64,000 bases of DNA, taken from contig OZ345377.1 in NCBI GenBank assembly GCA_977006965.1, positions 2,046,001-2,110,000 of the forward strand, in the 5' to 3' direction. The position numbers were made by a program, and so were the translations under genes. Below the pieces are notes generated by a model that was not told the DNA's origin, searched no databases, and was given only the letters and a program-made list of their open reading frames with translations. Numbering within the stretch: position 1 is the stretch's first letter; the number at the start of each line of letters is the position of its first letter. Origin of the DNA: Phymatolithon calcareum. Taxonomy: Eukaryota > Rhodophyta > Florideophyceae > Hapalidiales. Below, piece after piece: positions 51,273-61,371 of this stretch.

Positions 51273-53630
51273 TTTTTTTTATTGCAATTTTTTTTAAAGC
51301 CCCGCAGTCATACGAATATACGGGCAGGGCTTCCTCAGGTGCTGCCCTCGCTAGGGCGGCTCTACTCTTATGTTTGGCATTCTATCTGGGACCTTAGCAT
51401 GTGTTCGGTTGTTTTGATTGCTCTTCGTAACAGTTTCGAGGCGTCGCTTCTTCTTTCAGTACAGGTCTTCTTCATGCTGCATACTCTCGATGATGCTTTT
51501 GCTGAAGAGCAAAAGGTCATCTAATGCCTTCTCAGTTGCCGCTCTGTCGTCTTCCTTGAGTTCATAGACTGACAAGTTGCGATCCAGGGTCTCCATGTGC
51601 TGTCTGACTTTGTTTCCGAATCTATCTGCCATCAGTGTGGTAGACACTTGGGGAAATCTTCCAAAGGCGTATCGAATCTGCAGAAGGTTTATTCTTCAAG
51701 TATGTTTTTGGGACATATGCCCAGCACCGCCATGGAAGAATGCGAGTTCTGTGCCGACTAGAACCACCTGCCATGAGGAGAAGACACCAAGCAGAAAGGT
51801 TCTCTGCGAGTCTAGTGAAACAGAAGAAGCGCCTCGACGAAGCAGATGAGTATTCTGGGAGAGATGAAGATATTAAGGAGGCAACCAAGGACATAGAGTG
51901 CCTCAAGAAATATGAAGATCTGCAGCAAGCTCTCGACAAAGCCAAGGAGGGCTCAGTCTCAAAGAAAGGGCGACGAAAAGAAAGCATTGAGTTATGGGCA
52001 GAGGAGGAAGAGGGAAGATCGCTCGAGATACCAACTGATTCGAACAATCTACCGATGGTTCTCCGCGTAAGAGAAAGGTCTACACGGTTGCGATGCCTAC
52101 GGCTGATATTCAATAGAGCACCTCTTTGGAGAAAATCAGTACTTGGTGCATACTTTGGTGTCACAGCCGTGATTGAGCTGGTCGCGCTCCAACGCATTCT
52201 ATCTTCATCCAAGATTAGTCCTGAAATTGAATATGAATGTAAGCGACTCACTGGAGCACTTGTTGGGAGAGAAATACGAATCAAGGATATACTGAACAGT
52301 CAAACTACGTGAGCTTAGAAAATCGTGCGAAAGCGGCCCTGTTACTCTTCAAGAGAGGCCTTGGGAGCTTTTAAAATAAATCAACACATATCCCCTTCCA
52401 AAGGCGTACTGAACCGCCAGTTGCCTGTGTTTCAGTTGTGGAAATTTGAGTAATGCAGGGAGTTCTCTTGACTTGTCGTACGGAATTTTCCTCTTTCTCT
52501 TCGATTCAAGGCTCTCTCCTTCCTTTGTCAGGAATGCTGATCGGAGTTCTTCTGCAGATTGGTTCGCTAATATGTGCTTCAACGCTTCATCAAACGGTTC
52601 TCTGGTTTCCATCGATGTGATGTCCTTGCTTGTGGCTTGAAGCTCTTGTGAATTTCTTCTCTCGGGTGGTTGCATCAGAAACTTTTTCTTTCTTCGCCAT
52701 TGTCCTTCTCAGCATCTTGAAAGCTAGTATTTCCCGTCGATGGGAAGCAGCTTGGATTCGGCATATTAGGCGAAGTCTATCCGCCTTTCCTCGTGCCATT
52801 GGCCCGAAGACTTGTCTGAAAAACGTTTGTTCAACTTCCTTGACCGCGCTCTGGACATTTTCTGTCCACGGTGTTAAGTGCATAGCGTACTCCCAGCGTG
52901 GCTGGATTAATGCCTTGTATACTTGGATACATTTATGTATGCCAATTCCCTTCTTGAATACCCCTAGTGCACGGAGCTCGTACAGAGCGATCCTAGCCTT
53001 CTTGAGGCGTTGCAACATCAGTGTATCTGTAACCCCCTCTGGTCCTAGCGATACTCCGAGGTAGGTGACTTCCGCGACATGTGCGAGGGCCTTATTAGCC
53101 AGCTGGAATGTCACGCCCGCTGTCTCATCCGATTCAAGTATCTCGCTTTTTCCTTGTTTCGTGTTCCATGTCATCCCTCGTTCTTGGGCCCATTGAGTGG
53201 CTTTGTCTAGCAATCCCTGCAGAGCGGAAGGTGATTTCGCTAGGAGAATTACGTCGTCTGCGAAGAGGATTGAAGGAACGTCGGCCCAATCTCTGGGCAC
53301 TTCTCCCATGCGTTCCGCAAACTCATCCATGAAGATGTTGTATAGACTTGGACTGAGAGGGGACCCCTGTGGTACTCCTCTGTCCACTAGAAACCAGTTC
53401 TTATCAGTATCTCCGATGGTTGACACCCAGGACGGTGTCAAGAATGCTTCCGTCATAGCGCATAGCTCGGGTGGCAGTAACTGTCTCATTCTGGCCACCA
53501 GATGTTTTCTTGGGACGGTGTCGTATGCTGCCTTGAGGTCCAATACTGCTACGCACCTTTGTTGGCCTTTCAATAGTTCCGTGGCTCTTAGGATTGCGAG
53601 TTCTGTACTTTTCCCTTTTTGGAACCCGAG
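51273..53630 (-). mobile_element. LINE-A copy (minus), 5'-truncated in the RT, with target duplication
   Basis: The minus-strand coding sequence runs from QLGFQKGKSTELAILRATEL through AAYDTVPRKHLVARM, DRGVPQGSPLSPSLYNIFMD, the intact catalytic FADDVILLAKS, QPRWEYAMHLTPWTENVQSA and RRTMAKKEKVSD. After the nested LINE-C it continues with KHRQLAVQYAFGR and ends MQHEEDLY at 51456. The 3' UTR ends GCGGGGCTTTAAAAAAAATT. A perfect 16 bp repeat TTGGACGGTATCAACT lies at 51257-51272 and 53631-53646. The 368-codon ORF that runs past 53646 is a chimera with the target DNA. Confidence 0.85.
51672..52394 (+). mobile_element. LINE-C copy inside LINE-A, with target duplication
   Basis: It encodes RIESAEGLFFKYVFGTYAQH and, at 51740-52312, RVLCRLEPPAMRRRHQAERF to LTGALVGREIRIKDILNSQT. 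The 3' end is GGGAGCTTTTAAAATAAATC and then AACACATATCCC. The perfect 14 bp repeat CTTCCAAAGGCGTA is at 51658-51671 and 52395-52408, inside the LINE-A coding sequence. It is therefore younger than the LINE-A around it. Confidence 0.9.
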
Positions 53631-53845
53631 TTGGACGGTATCAACTGCAATTTCCAGCATCTCTTTTTGAATATCGGAAAGTCGTTGCTTGGGCATTAAG
53701 TTTGAGATAACTGTGAGAGCTTCATCGAGTTCGGAATCTTCGTTTCTTGCTTGTTCTTGTCAGAGATATGGGAAGCGGTGAAATAACCAGTGCGTGCAAA
53801 GAAGCCTGTGCTTCGCTTTTTAGTTAGTGATTATGATGAGGGAAA
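53631..53845 (-). pseudogene. Unassigned coding relic cut by the LINE-A insertion
   Basis: The minus strand reads TKKRSTGFFARTGYFTASHI, SDKNKQARNEDSELDEALTV, ISNLMPKQRLSDIQKEMLEI, AVDTV without a stop. If the LINE is removed using its 16 bp duplication, the frame goes on for seven codons (QRKCPKSK) to a stop at about 51230. The end is helical and basic, like the BESS-type C-terminal motif of some DNA-binding proteins, but this is a guess. No upstream ATG is present, so it is an exon or relic. Confidence 0.3.
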
Positions 53846-53980
53846 AAATGATCGTGTGAGGCGATATTTTCATATAATGTGACAGTAGTACACAGGACCG
53901 AGTACATCCTGTGGGCTCAGATAGAATATCAGACATAAGAGTAGAGCCGCCCTAGTGAGGGTAGCAACTGAGGAAGCCTT

Positions 53981-56146
53981 CCCGGAAACTACAGGCCAAT
54001 ATCTCTCTTGAGCCAGACAAGGAAAGTTGTGGAATCAGCTCTCAATACCCTACTTAGAAGGCACTACTCAAACCATGAATGGCTTTTGGATACGGCGACG
54101 AGCTGGGCCACAGAAAATGGAATGACATGGAACACTAAGAAAGGAAAAAGCGAAGTGCTTATCTATCCTGGATTATTCAAGCGCAAGTTGCGGCTCTCAG
54201 GCCAGGAGCTCCACAAAACCCGCCTACTGGAATACCTGGGAACCACGATCGACAACACGGGAGTAACCCACCACGCAACACTAAAGCGCATCAACGCGGC
54301 GAAGGGAATCATCATGGGACTGAAAGACCTGGGAGCCCAAGCGCAAGGACTAGCTACTACCAAGAACATAGCAATGTACAAGGCTCTTGTGCAATGCAGA
54401 TGGGAGTACGCGATACACCTCACACCATGGACAAACTCAGTCGAAGCGCAGATCAACCAAGCGGAGGGTCTGTTCTACTCTGTTGCCTTCGGTAACTACG
54501 CGAAACGATTGCACGCCCGAATGCGAGCCCTCTGCAGAATTATTCCACCAAAGATAAGAAGAGCGCAACTCGGAGAGCACTTCGCACAGAGGCTTATACG
54601 AGGGAAGGACGAAATCGAGAAGGAAGCAAATTACGCAGGAAAAGAAGAGGACATACAGCAAGCAGAGAGGGATATCCGCTATCTGCAAGAGCATGAGCTC
54701 TTAAGAGGCAGTACCGAGCGAGCCGTACGAGGGCTGGTGACCCACAAACACGAGAGCCACCGCCGACGACAGGAATGGATGGAAAAGGAAGAAGAAAAAG
54801 AGAGAAAAATTACTGTCGATACTAAGGAGAAAGCAAGCCCGGTACTCCAAATTCGATCCAGGAAACACCGACTCCTAGCAGTTAAGTGGTTCTTTGGCCG
54901 CTTCCCACCGCGAAGAGCAGAGTCGTACATTGAACATTTCAACGAGGTCGCGGAAGAGAATCTGAAAACTCTACAACGAAATTTGACAAGTCCAAGAGCA
55001 GAAGAATCTTGGGAAAAAGGGACGAAAACGGCGATTGACAAACTTTTAGCCTTGGAAATCCATATGTTAGAAGAAATGATAGTGTAATGTGATCTGATTG
55101 GGTAATGAGATGGCAGTATGAACGGGAAGCTGCTCTGATGTTGGTGAATACCGGCGTTGAGGGCTTCTAAAATAAAAACCTACAATTTCCCCCCTCAAAC
55201 CATGAGTATCAACTCGGATTCCAGAAAGGCAAGAGTACGGAAACAGCTATATTCCGAGCAACGGAGCTGCAGCGGAAAGGGCATAGGTGCATCGCAGTCC
55301 TTGACCAAAGCCGCATGTACTTAGGAATTGATCCAACCAAGGTGGGAATACGCTATCCATCTCACACCGTGGACTTCAGAAGTACAAGAAGCTATCAGAG
55401 AAGTAGAAAGAAACTTCTTCTTCCAAGTATTCGGTGTTACCGCAAATGGAAGGATCGAACGGCTCCGGCTTCTGTGCAGGATCCAACCACCAGAACACAG
55501 GAGAGAACTATTAGCGCTGAGGATGCTGCGACGAGGAAAGGCAAGGAAGATGGATATCCTATCCAAGCCAAGGGAAGAGCGAAACTTCAAAGAACTACAG
55601 TGGGCAAGTCTCGATATTGCCGCGATGAGGGAGTTCGCGGCCCCCTTCAAACATATACAGGAAGGGAAACCTCCAGGCCAACTCCGACGAATACTGTTTG
55701 CTAAAGAAGGCGCGAGGCTCAAAGCAAGAAGAAAGAGGAAAATACCGTACGACAAACCGGATGATATCCCGGCCATCCCCAGGCTTACCAAGGTGAGACA
55801 TCGACAGCTGGCCATAAAATACGCAACCGGAAGGTTCCCTCAAGTGAGCACGACGCTAATATCGAATACATTCGGAACGGCATCAGAGCGCCACCTGGAG
55901 ACCATACGTATGAACCTAACAAAGTATGAACTGGACTCGGGAGAAATGTTAAGAGCGGAAAAGGCATTAGACTCCATACTAATCTACAGCGTCACCATAA
56001 TTGACAATATGGAAAACGACGAGTCCCCGTATTAGGGACCAGGCGATATACTAGAATGAACAAGTTACGAAAAGCTGCTCCCGTGCAGTGTTAGGAGTGT
56101 TAATGAGGGCTTTCAATAAACAACTAAACAGTTCCAAAAAAAAGAC
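53981..56146 (+). mobile_element. LINE-G copy, third layer, with target duplication
   Basis: A 5'-truncated element beginning at the RT start (GNYRPISLLSQTRKVVESAL) and interrupted by LINE-B at 54079-55193. It resumes with EYQLGFQKGKSTETAIFRAT and IAVLDQ, and has an internal deletion of the RT core. Its C-terminal ORF at 55328-56035 (IQPRWEYAIHLTPWTSEVQE, PYDKPDDIPAIPRLTKVRHR, NMENDESPY) is intact. The 3' end reads GAGGGCTTTCAATAAACAAC. The perfect 13 bp repeat CTGAGGAAGCCTT lies at 53968-53980 and 56147-56159, within the LINE-A tail. Confidence 0.82.
54079..55193 (+). mobile_element. LINE-B copy, innermost layer, with target duplication
   Basis: A 5'-truncated element that starts after the catalytic motif (TATSWATENGMTWNTKKGKS) and runs through KALVQCRWEYAIHLTPWTNS, RALCRIIPPKIRRAQLGEHF and VLQIRSRKHRLLAVKWFFGR to LEEMIV at 55087, with the 3' end GAGGGCTTCTAAAATAAAAA. 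It is the cleanest LINE-B here. The perfect 12 bp repeat CTCAAACCATGA is at 54067-54078 and 55194-55205. By chance it continues the LINE-G frame, which creates a 359-codon ORF starting at 54008. Confidence 0.85.
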
Positions 56147-57181
56147 CTGAGGAAGCCTTGCCCGTATATTCGTATGACTGTGGGGCTTTATAAAAAAAAG
56201 TAGTAAACGGGAAGCTTCTCGGGTGTCGGCGAGCTCTGGCGTTGAGGGCTTCTAAAATAAAACGAAACAATTTATCCTAAAAATTGACGACAAGTAACGG
56301 AATGTAGCCTCTCGGCTGCTAAATAGGCAACGAGGGCTTGTAGCAATAGTCAAGCTCTTGTCAGCGGACACGAGACCAGTTAACTTCAAGCTGTCAGGCA
56401 AAACACTAACGAAAGTCAAAGAAGTGTCATACCTTGGAATCTCACTGAGCAGTCAGGGGGTAACCGAGACAAGAATGCTCGAGCGCATCCGGAACGCCAA
56501 GATCGCTGTGTATCAGTTAAGACCCCTTGGTGTCTCCAGGCGCGGTATTAACGCGCTTAAAGCTATCAAGGTATACAAGGCACTGATACAGCCAAGATGG
56601 GAGTATGCCATGCATCTAACACCTTGGACGCCGAGAATCCAGACAGCTATTGAAGAGGTAGAGAGGACCTTTTTCTCTCAAGTCCTTGGACCAATCGCGA
56701 AAAACCGGTCTGCAAGACTTCGTCTTCTCTGTCGCATCCAAGCAGCTGAAGACAGGAGAATGGTTTTAGCGCTCAAAATGCTCGTGAGAGCCAAGACAAA
56801 AAAAGAGAGCCTACTGGCCGTCCCAAAGGATTGCAGAGACGTGGATGAATTGCAATGGGTGTGTCGGGACATGGCAGCAATGCTAAGGCATGAGCAGTTC
56901 GAGAAGGCCTTGGAGTATCTTAAGCAAGGAATGTCGGCAGGATCCCTGAAAGCATCACTCTTCAATGATGAAGGGGAGTCTTTGGAATCAAGCAGAAAGA
57001 GAAAGATAACGTACGATATAGTCGGAGCAATTCCAGTGATTTTAAGGCTTCCGAAAGTACGTCATCGTCAATTGGCGGTGAAGTGGGCGTTTGGGAGATT
57101 TCCCCCACTGAGCACGACACTACTAGAAGACAAATTTGGCGAAATCATATCAAGGCTATTGCACACGGTTGAAACGTCTTT

Positions 57182-57278
57182 CCAAGTACCACTCGTATCT
57201 GTTAAGTCTACTGGAGCCGTAAGGATGTGGAGTTGTTTACCAGCTCTGATAAATCCCGCAATAAAAGAAAGAAAGAAA
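57182..57278 (+). mobile_element. 97 bp insertion with an (AAAG)n tail inside LINE-E
   Basis: The perfect 11 bp repeat GAAACGTCTTT at 57171-57181 and 57279-57289 brackets 97 bp that end CCCGCAATAAAAGAAAGAAA. Insert plus duplication is 108 bp, exactly 36 codons, and contains no stop in the frame, so the LINE-E ORF stays open. It contains AATAAA and looks like the 3' end of another LINE or SINE family not otherwise seen here. Confidence 0.75.
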
Positions 57279-57454
57279 GAAACGTCTTTGGCGAGATACC
57301 AGCTGACCGGAGAAGAGACCAAGAAGACCGAAGAAGCACTGGACCAGCTACTCTTCTTTACCAGTGCCTTTTACGAGGACATGGAATAGAAAAACAAAGG
57401 ATAAGAATTGCGAGCTCGAATCGCCGCTGAGCGCATAGAGGACTCTAAGCTTTT

Positions 57455-57475
57455 CCCACATCCGTCCGATGTGGG
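57455..57475 (+). other. LINE-E 3' UTR stem-loop
   Basis: CCCACATC and GATGTGGG form an 8 bp stem around CGTCC, set between AAGCTTTT and TTTTTGCAGCTAGGGC. The copy at 12185-12208 has CCCTCC with GGAGGG in the same place, and the full-length copy at 30058-30080 has another pairing variant, so the pairing is kept while the bases change. Confidence 0.7.
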
Positions 57476-57639
57476 TTTTTGCAGCTAGGGCCACGATATA
57501 CAAGATTGCGGAAGAAGCATATATGAATGTTATACTATGCTACAAGGCTGTAGCAACTGAAACGCATCTCCCTTACAGTCTAAAGAGTGTTACTGAGAGC
57601 GTTTAATAAATACTACTAAAAAAAAAATGACGCATGTAA

Positions 57640-59616
57640 ATTTTGACCTCGTTAATGCACAGTATTAGCATGAGGAGAGCAATTGAAGCGACCCGCAGAA
57701 GCATTGAACGCATGAAACTCGACTAACCAATACAGGATTGAGTTTGTTCTCGGCAGTGCAATTCTAGGGTCGCCGAAAAATCATGCCTTTTTCTGCCACG
57801 TTGCTCATAATGACATCAACCCCAAGTGTATAATAAGGTCACTTCGAACATTTATTTGGACAGTCACGTGGATAGGATTGTCGACCTCAAAAATCAGGAA
57901 ACTGAAGAGAGACACAACTATGGAGCTTCTCGCGGAGCCACAAACTATCAATCTATGGTTCCTCGTAGCGAACGATTGGTCCATGGTTCAGTCAAGTGTT
58001 CCTTCGATACTTATTTCAGGGGCGCCAATAAAAAGCGATCACAGCCATAGAAATGCTTTCCGGTACCGAATTGAATTTATCTCGAAAAGACGATTCTAAG
58101 TTGTTGAACCGCAGTTTCAGACATTGACACTTCACATCAATGAGGAGTTTGTACTCTCTTCGGTCATTTGAAAAATGATTTTTGCCGATGTTGAGAGACG
58201 CGAAAGCGGAAGTGCAATATTGCCAACAGAATTTCAAAAAGTCTGAGATAGAAGAAGTCCATTTCCTCACGAAGCGCGAAAAGCGACTCCGTGCGGTGCC
58301 AAAGACAAAAGGCACCATTCGTAGCTGTTCACTCCTCACACACATACCCCTGCTTTGGAAACGCCTCTGCGTTTTTGCCAGACGTCGTTTCTTTTGACAA
58401 TCGGGCTGCAGCTCGTTGGTTTATGGCCATTGGCCAAGAATCGATTTTTCTGTACATGTAATTTAGAGGATTTATTGAGAAGGTACCGTGTGTCCCAACT
58501 TGAGGAAAGCCGGCGTTTTTCTGTACTCGGCGACTCCTCCAAGGCATGGGAATTTTTCCTGTGCAGACATGGACCTGGTACTTTCTCACAATTGAAGTAG
58601 TCTGAAAACAGGATTGTCTCAGCACCCATCATGTTTGAGCGAGTCGAAAAACAACGAGCTGCTGTTTAAACTTAGATTCGCCAATCATGTGTAATGTCCA
58701 AGCACGTAAAGTCAAGCTTTGTGTTCGACTTGAAGTGGAACTTTTTTCCACAACCTGAGGTGCTACTCTAGTTGTGACAATCCATGACTCAAAAAAATCA
58801 AAGACACTTACAGCTTTCAATTCTCTTTCTTTAAATTCTGGAAGTTTAGCCGTGAGCTCGTTTCAGGAGTGTAGCCTCGCTAAATCTTCAAGAGTGCCAC
58901 AATGTATCCCAGCACCACAGCACACCAAAAAATTTCTGCAAAAAAGCGGACGTCCAGGACTGTCCATAACGCCCGAAGATCTTGGCGAGGTTCTACTCTG
59001 TGTGGCTGCAATGTTGAGATCAACTTTTCCACAATTTATTTATAAATAACTTGCTTTCACCACTTCTGCGCAACGCCCTGTGCGGGGTCGTCGTCCTCCT
59101 TACCGTTGCCACAACACATCAGAGCTGGTATTCTTTTCTTCTGTCATGCACGTGACAGTCTTGTTGTCCAGAAGGTCACAAGTCTTGAAAGACAATTTCT
59201 CGAACAATCATCGCTCACAGCTGACTCGTGGCACTAGTCATGGATGGGCATTCTAGAAGAAATTGTATCATTGTCCGCATATCATTGTTGCTCCATACAT
59301 ACTCCTCTGTTTTATTGGTTGAAACTGTACAGTGTTTGCTGAAGAGGCACCTGGTTATCATGCTATTTCCTGCGCAAGAGAGGAGATGTTTGGCTGTACA
59401 GCTGAGTCTGCCGATGTACATTGGAAAAGATGTCCGCGCCATTCGCTGATGGTTACTAATAGCGCAGTGAACACGCTTGGAAATGGGTACATAAAGGAAT
59501 TGGAGCAAGGCCGTGGTTTATCAGACTCTTCTGTGCGATTAAAACTGCACAAGGCATGAAGAAACGGCCATGACTGGGCATACGTACAGCTATTTCGAAA
59601 TGCGCAGCACGTTTTT
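57640..59616. other. Stretch with no recognised gene
   Basis: A 109-codon minus-strand frame (58016-58345) and overlapping plus-strand frames have no recognised domain. At 58474-58520 there is a ~45 bp block (TTATTGAGAAGGTACCGTGT, CCCAACTTGAGGAAAGCCGG) shared with the MULE interior (minus strand of 16999-17050), so part of this stretch is old MULE DNA. Confidence 0.4.
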
Positions 59617-59702
59617 GGTAAAGCTTGTTTTTAATAGCCCGGCAATCTTACGTATAAGCGGTCCAGGCTTCCTCAGTTGCTGCTTACCTTAGGACAGGTC
59701 GC
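59617..59702 (-). mobile_element. LINE-A tail-only fragment (minus)
   Basis: On the minus strand it reads GGTAAGCAGCAACTGAGGAA, GCCTGGACCGC and GCCGGGCTATTAAAAACAAG, a diverged LINE-A end. Only a short flank repeat (TTTGGTA) is visible. Confidence 0.6.
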
Positions 59703-59721
59703 ATGGATTTGGTACCAAATC

Positions 59722-59865
59722 GGGAAAGTAACATGTGTCCCAACTTGAGGAAAGTCGGTACCTTTCTACGCATGTATTGTACTAGCCTCGAAAATTTTCA
59801 TGTACCTTATTCGGAATTGAATAGCATAACGTCGATGGCTCGGGCCACGTCATTCTCTTCTGTAG
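59722..59865 (+). repeat. MULE-associated dispersed repeat, copy 3
   Basis: ATGTGTCCCAACTTGAGGAA, AGTCGGTACC, TATTCGGAATTGAATAGC and TCATTCTCTTCTGTAG match the minus strand of 16885-17040 in order over about 140 bp. The minus strand encodes PTEENDVARAIDVMLFNSE, close to the MULE reading. The frame at 59703-60071 on the plus strand is probably not a gene. Confidence 0.65.
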
Positions 59866-60546
59866 GTGTCCGTGTCGAAATGAGCAGTGCTGCACGAAAT
59901 GAGTGTCCCTATTGTCAGGTGTCAACTTTGGTTGTACGAAACCATCCCTCTTCTCAGAAAAGCGCCCTTCTGGTGTTCATGCGCGAATATCACGTCTTAC
60001 CCGGTGCAGATAGCATGTCGGTATATGCTGTTCTTGCTGCGCCTTTTGTCCGTATGTCGGCATCGATATAAACGGAGTCAGAATCCCGTATTGCAAGACT
60101 CAACACCCATGACATGGTAGGCACGGGCGCTAATCGCGGCATAAACCGCGGCTTCATGCGAGTTTTCTAGAGAATTACAACAAGGTTGTACGAATTTGTA
60201 TGTACGAACATTATCCTTCTTTTCGACCTTTTTTGAATCATGCAAGACATATCCTATATGCCAAGGGCTCAGGCACATTTTTCGTGGCATAAGCACAAGT
60301 TCGACTCTCGCTGTCCAAGTTAGCGGGTAATGATCTACCTGTACCACGCTCCCCCAATGCATACAACACCAAAATATAGATTGGAAAGACCCTTACACAT
60401 TTCGTAAACTCCCCCATCCGGACACGTTAGCTCGCTCATGCTAAACACAACACTGCATAAATTACGAGGCGACTTCAAGATTTAAATTGGTACAGTAAGT
60501 CTGCCTAGAGTGAAACCTGTTCGGAGCTCCAACGGCGACGAAAGTG

Positions 60547-60558
60547 TACAGTACTGTA
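60547..60558. repeat. TACAGTACTGTA palindrome 1
   Basis: A perfect 12 bp palindrome about 2 kb upstream of the carbonic anhydrase start. It is one of four in the last 3.5 kb of the window. Confidence 0.6.
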
Positions 60559-61359
60559 TGTAAAATTTATGGTGCAAATGGCATAATGACAATCCAGAAT
60601 GGAGGTTTGTCTCCACTGCGTGCTTCCCAGTGCAGGGTGCCGTGGTTGGGGATGTGACAACCGGGTCACGACTGCGACAGTGTAGTGGAAGCAAAGAAAC
60701 AAAGTTGTTCCACCCTCGAGACCACGTCTATCTGCTTGCTCCCAGCAGCCATCGGCGCGATGTCGTACAGTATTCCTCGCAGGAGTGCATGAAGGAGCGA
60801 GTGAGCTGGAGACGACGACTTGGCTGAATAATTATTCGTTTTGGGTGCCGTAAGTCGCCGTAATTTGAGTTCACAAGTGCGTCTTTGGAGGGGATGGGTT
60901 GGATGACCGCGAGGTAGGTGTATGAGGTCAACGGGAAGATGACTCCACCGCCTTATGTTAATTGCATCAATAAAGTGAACGTCTCTTGCCTTATCGTGCT
61001 AGGAAGATACAAATACGGTCTATCACTATGGCTGCCATCACGATTTGTGAATTCGACGCCGGAAACGGCAGATTTTTTTGAAGCAACTGAAAGCCCTTAG
61101 TAACACTTTTTAAGTCTGTAAATTTCCGGAGCAACTTTTCGTTAGGTTTTCTTTCTAGTATATCGCCTGTTCTCTAATATATGGACTTGTCGCGGAATGG
61201 CAAGTGCCCGAAACAAGCAGATGTGATTGAACAAGCGGCTGGATCAAAAGTCGCTTAAGACGCGCGTCATGTGTACCCCAGAAAATCAGTCTTGCCTTAG
61301 AGAGATGGGTATATACTGCAGTCTGTAGTCCTCAGGCATCGAGAAATTTGACACTACAG

Positions 61360-61371
61360 TACAGTACTGTA
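61360..61371. repeat. TACAGTACTGTA palindrome 2
   Basis: The same 12-mer, preceded by an extra TACAG so that the block reads TACAGTACAGTACTGTA (61355-61371). Confidence 0.6.

Larger units (their letters stand above)
53898..56195 (+). mobile_element. LINE-A tail copy, second layer of the nest
   Basis: CAGACATAAGAGTAGAGCCG to GAGGAAGCCTT (53930-53980) and GCCCGTATATTCGTATGACT to GTGGGGCTTTATAAAAAAAA (56160-56195) are the two halves of one LINE-A 3' UTR. AGTAGTACAC at the left and AGTAGTAAAC at the right are a plausible target duplication (9 of 10). Confidence 0.65.
53812..56270 (+). mobile_element. LINE-B tail copy, outermost layer of a nest
   Basis: The last codons of LINE-B (a degraded IMMREKMIV then stop, about 53832-53858) and the start of its 3' UTR are separated by more than 2 kb from the rest of the UTR and the terminus GAGGGCTTCTAAAATAAAAC at 56240-56262. 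The intervening DNA is three further LINE insertions. The 5' end is uncertain. Confidence 0.55.
56300..57625 (+). mobile_element. LINE-E copy, 5'-truncated, with a long open ORF
   Basis: ORF 56358-57389 encodes the RT thumb and C-terminal domain (NFKLSGKTLTKVKEVSYLGI, ALIQPRWEYAMHLTPWTPRI, RKRKITYDIVGAIPVILRLP, FGRFPPLSTTLLEDKFGEII, ending FYEDME). About 36 extra residues (around 276-311) are due to the short insertion at 57182-57278, which keeps the frame. The 3' UTR carries the stem-loop at 57455-57475 and ends GAGAGCGTTTAATAAATACT plus an A run at 57617-57627. The catalytic RT half is missing. No convincing target duplication was found. Confidence 0.78.

Noticed and set aside
52590-53696. 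A 368-codon ORF starting MPKQRLSDIQKEM
   Set aside because: The first ~22 residues come from target DNA outside the 16 bp duplication. Only the part from QLGFQKGK onward is LINE-A.
54008-55087. A 359-codon ORF that looks like an RT with its core deleted
   Set aside because: The 12 bp duplication at 54067-54078 and 55194-55205 shows LINE-B inserted into LINE-G and continued its frame by chance. It is a chimera of two elements, not a gene with a clean deletion.
60260-60330. Possible tRNA gene around TTCGACTCTCGC
   Set aside because: The T-loop-like string has no pairing stem of the right length and no acceptor or anticodon arm fits around it.
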